Notes: generated from the letters alone by a model not told the origin. Shown: positions 34,734-44,898, numbered from the stretch's first letter. The stretch is DNA of 64,000 nt from Lysinibacillus agricola (GCF_016638705.1 NZ_CP067341.1:3351501-3415500), one strand, 5' to 3'. Program-made: numbers and translations.

Positions 34734-35330
34734 ATGATATTTTCAAATTCAAATAATTTACAAGCAATTGGCATCCCTTTTAATTGGAATGCTGATTATG
34801 CAAATGGTAAAAATTATGCTGAGTATGACCTACTTACGCATAAAAAAAATGATTTTTATTTAATACAGAAAAGTCAGGTTATACGTTTCGGTTTGTTTGG
34901 TCAAAGATTGAAGTTTTTCTTTGAGATGTCTGATGGCTCATTCTATTTACATGGTAGAAGAATAGAAATTGGCTATGAAGATGAAAATGGAGAAACATAT
35001 TATTTAACATCAAACTTTAGAGACAAAGACCTTATTACATATAAAATAGCATCTACTGATTTTAGTAGTAAACAAGGGTTACAAAATACTAATATTGAAT
35101 CGATTAATTTCGGATATAAAACAATTTACAATAAAAATGATGTGGAATTATTCTTCCAACCAGTAGTATCCCTCCCCTTTAATCAAAGTGCATTCATTGA
35201 AGTTAAATTGACATCCAATAAAAATTTGAATGGTCATATAATTTTTAAATCTAGAGGGATTGAAGTAGAACGCTTCTATGCCCCATTAGAAGCTAATGTG
35301 TCAGGTCAAATTAATTGGACTATTAAATAA
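34734..35330 (+). CDS. Phage adhesin-cassette protein, beta-rich
   Basis: 198 residues with a GAGGTG ribosome site. The protein is beta-rich and aromatic (FNWNADYANGKNYAEYD, FFFEMSDGSFYLHGRR), compatible with a small receptor-binding or baseplate sandwich domain. No family recognised. First gene of the cassette running to 44,877, all rightward with short gaps. Confidence 0.55.
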   Translation: MIFSNSNNLQAIGIPFNWNADYANGKNYAEYDLLTHKKNDFYLIQKSQVIRFGLFGQRLKFFFEMSDGSFYLHGRRIEIGYEDENGETYYLTSNFRDKDLITYKIASTDFSSKQGLQNTNIESINFGYKTIYNKNDVELFFQPVVSLPFNQSAFIEVKLTSNKNLNGHIIFKSRGIEVERFYAPLEANVSGQINWTIK

Positions 35331-35351
35331 CTCAAGAAAGGAGTGCACTCT

Positions 35352-35942
35352 ATGTCAACTGTAGGTGGTAATTTAGAAAAGAAAGAGATAGGATTACCTA
35401 TTGGTGTTTCAGGAACTCACAATAACACAGAGATTGATAAAGTTACAGGATTCTTACGATTAGCTCAAACTGATATTGATGGTAGTGGAAAATCTATATA
35501 TGTAGAAGAAGGCTCTTGGACTTCAGATGTTATTAATCTCGAAGATAAATTTCAGGACTTTGACAAAGTGTTTACAAATAATATAAATAATGGATCAAGT
35601 TCAATCGCTGTATTAACAAGAGTATCAGATGATGGCTACAATTGGTCGGATTGGATCGCTATTGCGGAAGATGGGGCTATTCAGTCTGAAACTAAACAAT
35701 ATATTCAAGTGAGAATTGATATATTTGCAGGATTTGTTACTGACCACTTTGTAATTTCAAATTCAGATTTTGAGAATAATGAGTTTGTTGAAAAGTTTAA
35801 TGACATTAAACTAAAGCGTGAGTATCAATATGATATGAATTTAGATTCAAAATGGTCAGATACAGGAAGTTTACACAGTAAAAAAATCACTCGTAATGAA
35901 TGGTTGAGGATTGATAGTTTAGAAGTATCTATTGATAAATAA
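35352..35942 (+). CDS. Phage adhesin-cassette protein, beta-rich
   Basis: 196 residues from ATG 35352 with AAGGAG about eight bases upstream (GTG 35343 is an alternative). Residues about 60-140 form a sandwich resembling the Ig-like part of the protein at 27681: IAVLTRVSDDGYNWSDWIAI matches its HYSVSYDYENWTSWKP in layout. The C-terminus is charged. Probably an accessory tail protein. No enzyme motif. Confidence 0.55.
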   Translation: MSTVGGNLEKKEIGLPIGVSGTHNNTEIDKVTGFLRLAQTDIDGSGKSIYVEEGSWTSDVINLEDKFQDFDKVFTNNINNGSSSIAVLTRVSDDGYNWSDWIAIAEDGAIQSETKQYIQVRIDIFAGFVTDHFVISNSDFENNEFVEKFNDIKLKREYQYDMNLDSKWSDTGSLHSKKITRNEWLRIDSLEVSIDK

Positions 35943-35975
35943 TAAAATGACTTTAATATAAAAGGAGGAAATGAT

Positions 35976-37190
35976 TTGCCTATAGTAAATTTATGGTATG
36001 AAACTAATATGACTTCTGATACTTCACCTGCACCATTAGTTGCTAGTGCTAGTTCTTCAAATAGTGCAAGACCATCCTACCTATCATTTAGAGACTCTAC
36101 AGTAAACACTTGGCAATCTGCTACCTTCAATGGAGCAGGAAGTAGCTCTTGGATAAAATTAAACTTTGGAGAACCTAAAAATGTTAACAAGATAAGAATG
36201 TGGAAAAACACAGGTTTAGCTTTAGCTTATCATCCATCTTATATATATATTGAAGGTTCAAATGATGATTTAACATTTAATGTTTTACACCATACAGGCT
36301 CATTAAATTGGACTGATGTTATCGAACTTACTTTTGAGAACGATGATGCTTATCAATTTATTAGAGTGCGTATTACTAACACACCTAACAGCACTCTAAC
36401 TACAATTGGAAGAATATTATTTGGATATAATGGATTTGAACCTATTGATAAAACACTTATTTTAAATGATGGTGAGTATAAGAAATGGGATTCTAAGTAT
36501 AAGCACGATTCTTTAGAAATGCCAGAAAATGATTTAGTTCTATCTACAACTTCAGCAGTCACAAGAGTAAATCATATAAAATTTGATAGTAACTTTATAT
36601 TGCAAAAAATAGGATACAAAACAGAAGGTTCTAATAGTTTAACTCTTAAGATATATGAAAAAGACTCCCAAAAACTAGTATTTTCAATGCCTGTAAGTAT
36701 CACAAAGGGTTGGAATTATATAAGTATTTCAGATGTAGAATTGCTAAAAAATAAAGACTATTTAATTGGGTTTTATGGCACAAACATCTATGGATATAAA
36801 ACTCCTACAACCATTCCGATATCAATGGTTTCATCAAACCATTATATTAATGGGACAGTGTTTGGTAGGTACGATGCTTCAGGAGATTCATTTCCAACTA
36901 CACTAAATAATACAACAGCCTTAATGATGAGTTTTGAAGGAACAGCAGTATCTGAGAGTGGCAGCAATTGGATGTCAGTGAGCACTACCACTCCTACTCT
37001 ACAACAATTCCTAGAGCAAGGAGTGGATTCGTTATCTCCTCTATTTGACCGTAAAATTACAGTTTTAGAACCTATGGCGATGTCTAATAAAAATGAAATT
37101 TTATTGAGTGAGGAAGGAAAGGTATTTAGTAAGACAATTGACTTGAAAAAATATTTTGATATTAGAAGTATAAGAACTGAGGTGAAGTGA
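35976..37190 (+). CDS. Discoidin (F5/8 type C) domain tail protein
   Basis: 404 residues, TTG start with AAAGGAGG. Residues about 5-155 are a discoidin/F5-8C fold: YETNMTSDTSPAPLVASASS, then WIKLNFGEPKNVNKIRMWKN, YIEGSNDDLTFNVLHHTGSLN and FIRVRITNT. Such domains bind sugars or lipids. About 190-320 is a second beta sandwich (FILQKIGYKTEGSNSLTLKI). It ends one base before the next gene's ATG. A receptor-binding or decoration role is likely. Confidence 0.75.
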   Translation: MPIVNLWYETNMTSDTSPAPLVASASSSNSARPSYLSFRDSTVNTWQSATFNGAGSSSWIKLNFGEPKNVNKIRMWKNTGLALAYHPSYIYIEGSNDDLTFNVLHHTGSLNWTDVIELTFENDDAYQFIRVRITNTPNSTLTTIGRILFGYNGFEPIDKTLILNDGEYKKWDSKYKHDSLEMPENDLVLSTTSAVTRVNHIKFDSNFILQKIGYKTEGSNSLTLKIYEKDSQKLVFSMPVSITKGWNYISISDVELLKNKDYLIGFYGTNIYGYKTPTTIPISMVSSNHYINGTVFGRYDASGDSFPTTLNNTTALMMSFEGTAVSESGSNWMSVSTTTPTLQQFLEQGVDSLSPLFDRKITVLEPMAMSNKNEILLSEEGKVFSKTIDLKKYFDIRSIRTEVK

Positions 37191-37191
37191 T

Positions 37192-38433
37192 ATGACAACA
37201 GTCCCTATAACATGGGATACCATAAACAAGGGCACTACTGTAACACTATCAAATGACAATTTAACTGCTATTATACCAAATAGAACAAAGACAGTAAGAG
37301 CTACTGTAGGAAAAATTACTGGCAAATGGTATTGGGAAGTGTATCTTGATGCATTAAACACAAATGGTGGTATGGTAGGTATTGTCAATTCAAAAGTAGA
37401 TTTAAATGCAGACGTCCTAGCCACGAGAGATAATGTTAGATATATTTATTCAGCTGATGGCAATAAATATCCTGAGAATACAGCCTACAGCTCTTCTTAT
37501 AAAGCAGGAGATACTATAGGTGTAGCATTAGATTTAGATAATGACACATTAGGATTTTATAAAAATGGAGTGTTTCTAGGCATTTCACACACCAATATTA
37601 AACTCTTGGGCGAGGTTTATCCTGCTGTGAGTAGTGGTGGTAGTTCAGTAGGAAATACGAATACAGTCAACTTTGGTGCAACATCATTTAAATATACAAT
37701 TCCAAAAGGATATATGGCTTACAATAAGCAAAGTAAAATACTGCTTCGATCTAATAGTAAAACATACTCGTTAGAGTCAATTAATGTTCAGTACGAAACT
37801 AAAATGACTTCTAATACTGCTCCCTCTCCATTAGTTGCTACAGCTAGCAGTATTTACTCTACCACATTTCCTGCGTGGAAAGCTTTTGATGGCATTACTA
37901 ATGTATCATCTGGAGCCAATAACAATTGGGCTTCATCAGATAATCAGTTCCCCTGTTGGATTCAAATTAAATATGGTGAAAAAAAGCAAGTAAATGCATT
38001 TTATGTGTATCATATCAATGGAGGAAATGAGACTGCTAGATTAAAAAATTTTACATTGCAAGGCTCTGACAATGGAAATGATTGGGCAGATATAAAAACC
38101 TATAATGACGTTCAATGGTTAGATTATTATCAATTATTTTATATGGGCAAGATTGTAGACTATCTATATTATAGACTTTATATAAAAAGCAATTATGGAT
38201 TCTCCAGGGTTTCTATAGCAGAGATTGCTTTCGGCTATATTGAACATATCGTCAATGATATTCCAGTTATATCACGAAACAATTTTATTAGTTATGGTCA
38301 AAATGAAATAAAAGAGCTGCATAGTATATATACTAATCAAAAATACATTCTACAAGAGGAATCATCTAAAAACTCAGAAGGATTATGGACGACTCAATTA
38401 GATAGAAAACCACTCAGCATTAGTTTTAATTAG
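37192..38433 (+). CDS. SPRY plus discoidin domain tail protein
   Basis: 413 residues. About 1-175 is a SPRY domain (TVRATVGKITGKWYWEVYLD, GDTIGVALDLDNDTLGFYKN, GEVYPAVSS), rare in bacteria but known from phage tail proteins. About 195-350 is a discoidin domain starting YETKMTSNTAPSPLVATASS with FPAWKAFDGITN and WIQIKYGEKKQVNAFYVYH. The SPRY fold suggests protein or glycan binding. Its last codons form part of a terminator hairpin. Confidence 0.8.
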   Translation: MTTVPITWDTINKGTTVTLSNDNLTAIIPNRTKTVRATVGKITGKWYWEVYLDALNTNGGMVGIVNSKVDLNADVLATRDNVRYIYSADGNKYPENTAYSSSYKAGDTIGVALDLDNDTLGFYKNGVFLGISHTNIKLLGEVYPAVSSGGSSVGNTNTVNFGATSFKYTIPKGYMAYNKQSKILLRSNSKTYSLESINVQYETKMTSNTAPSPLVATASSIYSTTFPAWKAFDGITNVSSGANNNWASSDNQFPCWIQIKYGEKKQVNAFYVYHINGGNETARLKNFTLQGSDNGNDWADIKTYNDVQWLDYYQLFYMGKIVDYLYYRLYIKSNYGFSRVSIAEIAFGYIEHIVNDIPVISRNNFISYGQNEIKELHSIYTNQKYILQEESSKNSEGLWTTQLDRKPLSISFN

Positions 38434-38446
38434 TGCTGAGTTTTTA
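38412..38446 (+). terminator. Terminator overlapping the end of the SPRY gene
   Basis: ACTCAGCA (38412-38419) pairs with TGCTGAGT (38434-38441), followed by TTTTATA. The left arm lies in the last coding triplets of the gene ending at 38433. Confidence 0.8.
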
Positions 38447-38479
38447 TATTTCTTAATATAATAAGAAAGGAATGATTAA

Positions 38480-39667
38480 ATGGCAACAATTGGTCAAGCT
38501 TTAGCCTCTCCTGAAAGTGGATGGAAAAGATATGATATTCCACTGGTTAGTGATGATATTTTTAAAATAAATGGAGACTATGGAAAGCTATTTGAGTCTT
38601 ATTATTACAATGGTACAGCTATCTTTTTAAGCTCTACAAGTAGCAACTTACTCTTCTACTTTAAGGGAACAAGTTTAAGGGTAACTGGAAGTGCATATTC
38701 TACACAATCAATAGATTCGACCGTGAATATAGATGGTGATATACATGTTATTGGTATCAATGTACCAAACTCGCAATTTGTTGGTCAAGCGCTTTTATTA
38801 GACGTTCAAGGACTAGAAGATGAATTTCACAAAGTAGAAATAAAAAAAGGTGTCACTTTTAGCGATATAGTGTTGGATGCTGTTGATATTAATGAGAGTG
38901 GAGAATTTAGATTCCCTTATAAGAAACTAGCTTTGAAAAATCCAACAACAAGTGAATTGTACTCTTTATCAGATAACACTCTTATTCACCTTCCTAACAG
39001 CTCAGATAAAAACATGATTTTACATGGTATTGAACAAGATAAAGAGATTCAATTAGATGTGCCTTTTACTAAACATGATTGTGTTAATGAATCACCAGTT
39101 GTCAATGTGAGTGGAAAAGTGTTTACGCAGAATATTGGTAAAATTAATACTTTGAGTATTAAGGAGGTAGAAGAGAGCGATAACAAACCTATCTATACAT
39201 GGTATAGCACTAATATGACAGCCAATAATATCCCTGCCCCATTTATAGCTAGTGCAAGCAGTGAATACAATACAACATATCAAGCTTGGAGAGCTTTTGA
39301 TGGTATTACTAATGTCAACGCATGGCTAACAGTAGCCAATACTACGATAGGGTGGTTAAAATTAGATTTAGGACAAAAAAAGCCTATAAACATTTTTAAA
39401 ATGACTTGTCGAGATGGTTCTACAGATGCAATCACAAAGGCTATGCCAAAAGACTTTGAGTTGTACGGCTCTAATGATGATTCAACATACAGTCTTTTAG
39501 GAGTATTTAACAATCAAGTTAAATGGTCATTCCTAGAAGAGAGAGTTTTTACTGTAAATAATAGCAATGAATATAGATATCTGAGATTAAATATTTTAAG
39601 CAATGGTGGGTTTACAGAATATTCAAATATAGGTGAGTTAATATATGGATTTAAAAGAGAGGTGTAA
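38480..39667 (+). CDS. Tail protein with N-terminal beta sandwich and C-terminal discoidin domain
   Basis: 395 residues. The N-terminal 145 residues form a carbohydrate-binding-like sandwich (YYNGTAIFLSSTSSNLLFYF, then STVNIDGDIHVIGINVP and FHKVEIKKG). The C-terminal 155 residues are a discoidin domain (YSTNMTANNIPAPFIASASS, AWRAFDGITN, WLKLDLGQKKPINIFKM, YRYLRLNILSN). The discoidin unit is a paralogue of those at 35976 and 37192, in a different position in the protein, a sign of module shuffling. Confidence 0.75.
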   Translation: MATIGQALASPESGWKRYDIPLVSDDIFKINGDYGKLFESYYYNGTAIFLSSTSSNLLFYFKGTSLRVTGSAYSTQSIDSTVNIDGDIHVIGINVPNSQFVGQALLLDVQGLEDEFHKVEIKKGVTFSDIVLDAVDINESGEFRFPYKKLALKNPTTSELYSLSDNTLIHLPNSSDKNMILHGIEQDKEIQLDVPFTKHDCVNESPVVNVSGKVFTQNIGKINTLSIKEVEESDNKPIYTWYSTNMTANNIPAPFIASASSEYNTTYQAWRAFDGITNVNAWLTVANTTIGWLKLDLGQKKPINIFKMTCRDGSTDAITKAMPKDFELYGSNDDSTYSLLGVFNNQVKWSFLEERVFTVNNSNEYRYLRLNILSNGGFTEYSNIGELIYGFKREV

Positions 39668-39670
39668 TAA

Positions 39671-40618
39671 ATGGCAACAACAGAACAATTAATGGCACAA
39701 TATGGTGTTGCATGGTTTGGTTTTGATGAGCCTAGTGGAAACACATATGACAAACTAGGTAATGGTTATGTTGGAGAAATGATTAATATCCAAAGACCAG
39801 AGGGATGGAATGGTTCAGGTCATTCCGCATTATTTAATGGTACTTCTAGCGTGATGACTCAAACTACAGGCAAAAACGCACTCATGCCTTCTACTGAAGT
39901 GGCTATTAGACTTAAGTTTAAATGTGATGTAGTTAGAGCAACAGATATGTACTTGTTATCAACCTTAAGTTCCTATACCACACAAAAAGGAATGTCTATT
40001 GGCATAATAAATAATGGAAAAATTCATGTTGGATGGACTAATGCTGGTAATAAGTTCTGCTTCTTTTATAACTCTCCTGATAATTTTAATGATGGAAAAT
40101 GGCATGATATGTTTCTATCATGGGATGGTAAGATTAATTCATTAGTGCATATTTTTATAGACGATATGACAAAACCAATTGTAGTATTAAGGTCTCAATT
40201 TGCTAATGATGGTCACACCTATCCCAATTTTAACTTAGGTAGGTCTGCTGGAGCTACAACTAGATGGTATGCTGGACAAATTGACGATTTACAAATTTAC
40301 AATAAAGCACTTTCTCCTTCCGATTTTACACAAAAGCGTTTAGCAATAAAAACAGCAGACAATAAAAATATTACTCTACCATCTACTATGAATCGTATAA
40401 AAGAAATTCCAAATATAGAAGAAAATACACTGTTAACTCAAGGCAGAATAATAAAAGAAATAGACTCGGCAACAGATAGACTGCCAGTTGATTTAACCAA
40501 AGCTACAACTGAATATGAGTTAGTTAGCAACACTCAAGCAGCATTAAATTCAAATAAAGTATTTACTATTCCTTTATCGACAGATTTTAAAACAATTAAC
40601 ATAGAGGATAATTATTAA
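39671..40618 (+). CDS. LamG/concanavalin A-like tail protein
   Basis: 315 residues, starting four bases after the previous stop. About 15-215 is a LamG-like jelly roll: WFGFDEPSGNTYDKLGNGYV, GWNGSGHSALFNGTSSVM, EVAIRLKFKCD, WHDMFLSWDG, FNLGRSAGATTRWYAGQIDD, LQIYNKALS. These bind glycans. The C-terminal 100 residues are polar and probably an attachment or trimerisation segment. It begins like the next protein (GFDEPSGN), so they are paralogues. Confidence 0.8.
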   Translation: MATTEQLMAQYGVAWFGFDEPSGNTYDKLGNGYVGEMINIQRPEGWNGSGHSALFNGTSSVMTQTTGKNALMPSTEVAIRLKFKCDVVRATDMYLLSTLSSYTTQKGMSIGIINNGKIHVGWTNAGNKFCFFYNSPDNFNDGKWHDMFLSWDGKINSLVHIFIDDMTKPIVVLRSQFANDGHTYPNFNLGRSAGATTRWYAGQIDDLQIYNKALSPSDFTQKRLAIKTADNKNITLPSTMNRIKEIPNIEENTLLTQGRIIKEIDSATDRLPVDLTKATTEYELVSNTQAALNSNKVFTIPLSTDFKTINIEDNY

Positions 40619-40635
40619 GTAAGGAGGTCAATACA

Positions 40636-42936
40636 ATGGCTAACAGTAAGGACAATTTAAAAGCTTATGGAAAACATTTTATAGGTTTTGACGAGCCCAG
40701 TGGTAATGCAATGGATTCCATAGGTGGATATACAGGTACTTTGTATAACGCTCCTACTCGTGTGACAGGATGGAATGGTCAAGGAAGTGCTATGAATTTT
40801 AATGGTACTAATCAGTATGTAGAATTTAATAATCCTATTCTGAATTTTACTGACAGTTTTGCTATTAGATTTAAATTTATGGTAAGAAATACTGGAACTA
40901 ATACTATAATGACCACTCAAAATGATGGTACGAGAGGGAAAGGTGTTAGAATAGAAGTTTATGACTCCAAAGTATTGTTTGTAGCTGGTGATGGCACTAA
41001 CTATATAACAGGTCAAAACACTATCATTCAACCATATTCTATTGTAGTGAATGAGTGGTATGATTTTTTAGTGGAAAAAGATAAAAATAGCAATCTTGTA
41101 AAATTATATCTAAATGATTTGACAAGCCCTGTGTCAACTATTGAATTGAACGGTTTGATATATCACTCTACTAATTTGAGAGTCAGTAGAAATGGTAGTG
41201 GAACAAACTTTTTTAATGGATATATAGACAATATAGAAATTTATGATAGAGTAATCTCCCCTATTCCTGATAAATACCTAGTACAACACAACTCACAATA
41301 TAAATATCATGATGGTGCTTCATGGAAAACTACTACACCAACAGAAGACAATTTTATTAAATATGGTATGTCTCAATTATCACAGATAACAGAACCACAG
41401 TGGAAAGAGCTATCTGGTAATAAGTCCTTAATGATGTGGACAGATTTTAAAAATAAGCAGTTTGCTAATGCTGTATTAAATAAAGAATCATTCACAGCTC
41501 AAGAGTTATTAGGCGATACACCACAAATGATTTATTACACAGACTCAGATACTTCACAAATAGTAGTAGAAACAGGCGTTGAACCTTATTCAGTGTATGA
41601 CTACATCGGTGATTTACCTACTATAGTGGCTTATACAGAGTCTACAGAGGATATTGTAGTATCAACTAGCACTGAACCGTTTGATATCCATGATGAGTTT
41701 GGCGATGAAGTAGAAGTTCTTTACTATACAGATGATGAGGCTGTAACAAATGCTGATTTAATCTTGGATGCAAATTGGTCTCCTGTTGATGAGTTAGAAA
41801 GTGACTTTGAAGTGGTAACATGGACTGACGAATCCCCTGATACTGCTCAGAGAACACTTGAAGTGACGGCTATACCTAAGCCTCAATTCATTAAATTAGT
41901 GAATCCCAAACGCCTATACGGTTATTTAGACGATGTTTTTGTTAATGATATTTCTCAATCATACCGAGATGAGGCTAGATACTTTATTACAGGAGAAGAT
42001 AATTCTAAATGGTATGTGTGGGATAAATCAAAGCAAACATACACGGCAGCAGACACCTCAACAGAAGAAGCAATTCTTAAAAATGGTATGAATTATCATG
42101 AGTTAAATAGCATCACTGATAAACAATGGAGAACTTGGGGAAAACAGTATTTAAATATAGGCGTTTTCCTTAAAGACAATCCTCGTGACACAATTGTTTC
42201 AGTTGTTGAAAGTGTATCTTACCAAGATTACCTTCCTCGAAATACGACAATTATTAAGGACACGAGCCTTTACATCATAAATACTACTGCAAAAATTGAT
42301 ATTGAATTTAATGGTAACATTCTCAAAGGCGTTCTAAGTGATCCTGACTTAACACGTGTTCAATATCGTGTACTGCTAAATGGTGGACACTTCTACCCTA
42401 CTGATGGAAGTTTCACTAAACTAGGCGAATCACCTCAAAACATTGAATTAATTATTGGTAGTAAAGATGTTAAGATTGACGATTGGAATACCTTAAAAGT
42501 AGAGTTTCAAGATTTTTTTGGCACTACTGATTATTGGCAAACTAGCTTTATCGGTACATATTCAGGTCTTATGTTTAAAGATGTGTACGGTCAATATTTC
42601 TCTAGTGAGATTGGAGAAGTATTAAATTATCTTGATTTCGGTGTCATTATTGCAGGTCAAACCACTATCGAACATGAAGTAATACTGAAAAACCAATATG
42701 GTTATGATGTTAAGGATATTCATTTATCCGCAAATACATCTAATTTCCCTACAGGAATGGCAATGGAATTTAGTGAGAATTTAACTCCATTTATCCCCTA
42801 CCCTGAGTTAAAGCTGAATAGGACACTTCAAAATAACGAAGAAATGTCATTCTTCATTAGACTAAAAACAGAATTAGGCGCAACGCCTGACGCTAACGGT
42901 TCATTTGACATTATCGTGAGAGCAGATAAAGCCTAA
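40636..42936 (+). CDS. Large LamG-domain tail fibre/adhesin
   Basis: 766 residues. About 10-210 is a LamG domain paralogous to the preceding protein (GFDEPSGNAMDSIGGYTG, GWNGQGSAMNFNG, FFNGYIDNIEIYDRVIS). About 295-415 holds four units of roughly 30 residues with a YYTDS or AYTES core and TEPFDIHDEFGD-like ends. About 430-766 is beta-rich with FNGNILKGVLSDPDLTRVQY and a C-terminal domain (YGYDVKDIHLSANTSNFP). Probably a receptor-binding fibre. Confidence 0.75.
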   Translation: MANSKDNLKAYGKHFIGFDEPSGNAMDSIGGYTGTLYNAPTRVTGWNGQGSAMNFNGTNQYVEFNNPILNFTDSFAIRFKFMVRNTGTNTIMTTQNDGTRGKGVRIEVYDSKVLFVAGDGTNYITGQNTIIQPYSIVVNEWYDFLVEKDKNSNLVKLYLNDLTSPVSTIELNGLIYHSTNLRVSRNGSGTNFFNGYIDNIEIYDRVISPIPDKYLVQHNSQYKYHDGASWKTTTPTEDNFIKYGMSQLSQITEPQWKELSGNKSLMMWTDFKNKQFANAVLNKESFTAQELLGDTPQMIYYTDSDTSQIVVETGVEPYSVYDYIGDLPTIVAYTESTEDIVVSTSTEPFDIHDEFGDEVEVLYYTDDEAVTNADLILDANWSPVDELESDFEVVTWTDESPDTAQRTLEVTAIPKPQFIKLVNPKRLYGYLDDVFVNDISQSYRDEARYFITGEDNSKWYVWDKSKQTYTAADTSTEEAILKNGMNYHELNSITDKQWRTWGKQYLNIGVFLKDNPRDTIVSVVESVSYQDYLPRNTTIIKDTSLYIINTTAKIDIEFNGNILKGVLSDPDLTRVQYRVLLNGGHFYPTDGSFTKLGESPQNIELIIGSKDVKIDDWNTLKVEFQDFFGTTDYWQTSFIGTYSGLMFKDVYGQYFSSEIGEVLNYLDFGVIIAGQTTIEHEVILKNQYGYDVKDIHLSANTSNFPTGMAMEFSENLTPFIPYPELKLNRTLQNNEEMSFFIRLKTELGATPDANGSFDIIVRADKA

Positions 42937-42966
42937 TCACAATACAATGTGATTGGATGTGGTTAT

Positions 42967-44877
42967 ATGGAGGAAATAAAAAACAATTCCTCTCAATCAA
43001 ATGAAGATGGAATATTAATTGAACCTATTGAAAATTCATCTTTCATAAAAATTGAATATGAAGTTAAACCAAATAATAGATTTAAAGCAAAGTATAAATT
43101 ATATGCAATTGGAAATGAAGATGTTCTAACAGAGATAACTGTAAAACAGTTTAAAAATTCAGATGTTGTAACTGAAATAACACCTAGAGCTTTTGGTATC
43201 AGCGAAAAAGAAACATATATAAATATCGTCTATCGTGGTAACTCAGATATTGTAACAGAGATACAACCTTACATACATAATTTCATTGAAGTGGAAATCG
43301 AAATACCTCCTCATAATAGAATGTCAGCCATTTATGATATACAACAGCCACCTATCGTCACAGACATCTTTAATCCTACTCAGGACGCATTTACTCGTGA
43401 AAAATTAGAATATCAATCTATTAACTATGGTGATTACCAATCTATGATTGTTGGACGTAGTGAAGATGATATTTGGCGTTCATTTGTACAATTTGATTTA
43501 AAGTTTACTCATTCGTCCTATATTTTAACTGACGCTAAATTAAGGTTGCATTATGATGGCGTAATTTCAAAAGATGTCGTTTTAGAAATACTTAATGCAG
43601 ATAGAGAATGGTCAGAATACAGTATCACTAATTTAAATAGACCTACTCCTATTAAGTTAATTTCGAATCAGTTTACTATCAATGAAGATTTAAAATTTAT
43701 AGAATTCAATGTATTCGATATTGTTAAAGACTGGGTATCATTAAAACAAGCTAATAATGGATTCATAATTCGCACATCAGTAGAAACCTCTAATAATTCC
43801 GTAACTTTTAAAACAAGAGAATCATCACTACCTCCAGAATTAATTGTGGATTATTACGATTCTAGAATTTTCAGCACTGGCAGAAGCGATGTAATAACAG
43901 AACTATTTGTTTATAAAAATGGTGAATCAGATAAACTTACTGAAATTACTGTAGGATCAACCTATGAATCATCAGACAGAGAAGCAACTATTTATGTACA
44001 TAGAAAAGAATTTCCTCTGGATGAGGACATAGTTGTTGAAATTACAGTTACTAAAGAATTCATTCCTGTTGAATTGACAGTGGCTATTCCTGATAAGAGT
44101 GATATACCTACCACTATTGACGTTAGACTACAAGATAAAGATGACAAAGTTATAGCTGAAATTACGGTAAGTAAACCAGATGTGCTAACTGAAATTTCTT
44201 GTATGAGAAAAGATCATTCTGAATTTATATCTACAATATCCATTAGTAAACCTGATATAAATGTCGAAATTACTGTACCAATAAAAGATTCAAGTGATAT
44301 ATACGTAGAAATAGAAGCAAATGACGTTCACTCTAATGAGATACTAACTGAGCTTATTGTAAGTCGTGAATCAGTTTACACTGAAATTACACCAAGAGTT
44401 AAGTCAGATAGCAGCTTATATGCTGAGATAACAGTAAGTAAACCTGATACTCTAGCTGAAATTTATGTTACTTATTCTAGTGATATATTAGTTGAAATTG
44501 AAGCTAATATTAAAAGTGATATTCCAATCGAAATTTGCGTCTCTAAACAAAATATTGAAACAGAAATTGAAGTTAGAGCACATGATGGTAGCCAGACAAA
44601 TTCCGAAATTTTTGTTGTTTTTACAGATGATATATTAGTTGAGATAACTTCAAATGCTACAAGTCAAATTCATACTGAAATCAATATTAACGCTATTAGT
44701 CAGATTAATGCTGAAATTACTATCTCTAAGCCAAACATACTTATTGATATTACTGTTCCAACCAGAGATGAATCTGAAGTTTTAGTAACTATTGAGCCAC
44801 GTATTTTAACTGTAGACAACATCCATACAATAATTACTGTAAACGGTAAAGTATCAGGATATGCGTTTATTATGTAA
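42967..44877 (+). CDS. DNRLRE-domain protein with long beta-repeat (EI-V) fibre
   Basis: 636 residues from ATG 42967 (GTG 42949 would add six residues but has no ribosome site). About 130-300 is a DNRLRE-type domain: DAFTREKLEYQSINYGDYQS, WRSFVQFDLKF, ILTDAKLRLHYDG, FNVFDIVKDWV, FKTRESSLPPELIVDYYDS. On both sides, and especially from 310 to 630, a short strand repeat of the type SDI-x-x-EI-x-V recurs more than twenty times (for example VLTEIS, VYTEITPR, LYAEITVSKPD, ILVEIEAN). This should build an extended beta fibre. Confidence 0.7.
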   Translation: MEEIKNNSSQSNEDGILIEPIENSSFIKIEYEVKPNNRFKAKYKLYAIGNEDVLTEITVKQFKNSDVVTEITPRAFGISEKETYINIVYRGNSDIVTEIQPYIHNFIEVEIEIPPHNRMSAIYDIQQPPIVTDIFNPTQDAFTREKLEYQSINYGDYQSMIVGRSEDDIWRSFVQFDLKFTHSSYILTDAKLRLHYDGVISKDVVLEILNADREWSEYSITNLNRPTPIKLISNQFTINEDLKFIEFNVFDIVKDWVSLKQANNGFIIRTSVETSNNSVTFKTRESSLPPELIVDYYDSRIFSTGRSDVITELFVYKNGESDKLTEITVGSTYESSDREATIYVHRKEFPLDEDIVVEITVTKEFIPVELTVAIPDKSDIPTTIDVRLQDKDDKVIAEITVSKPDVLTEISCMRKDHSEFISTISISKPDINVEITVPIKDSSDIYVEIEANDVHSNEILTELIVSRESVYTEITPRVKSDSSLYAEITVSKPDTLAEIYVTYSSDILVEIEANIKSDIPIEICVSKQNIETEIEVRAHDGSQTNSEIFVVFTDDILVEITSNATSQIHTEININAISQINAEITISKPNILIDITVPTRDESEVLVTIEPRILTVDNIHTIITVNGKVSGYAFIM

Positions 44878-44898
44878 AGAAAAAGGAGAAAGATAATT

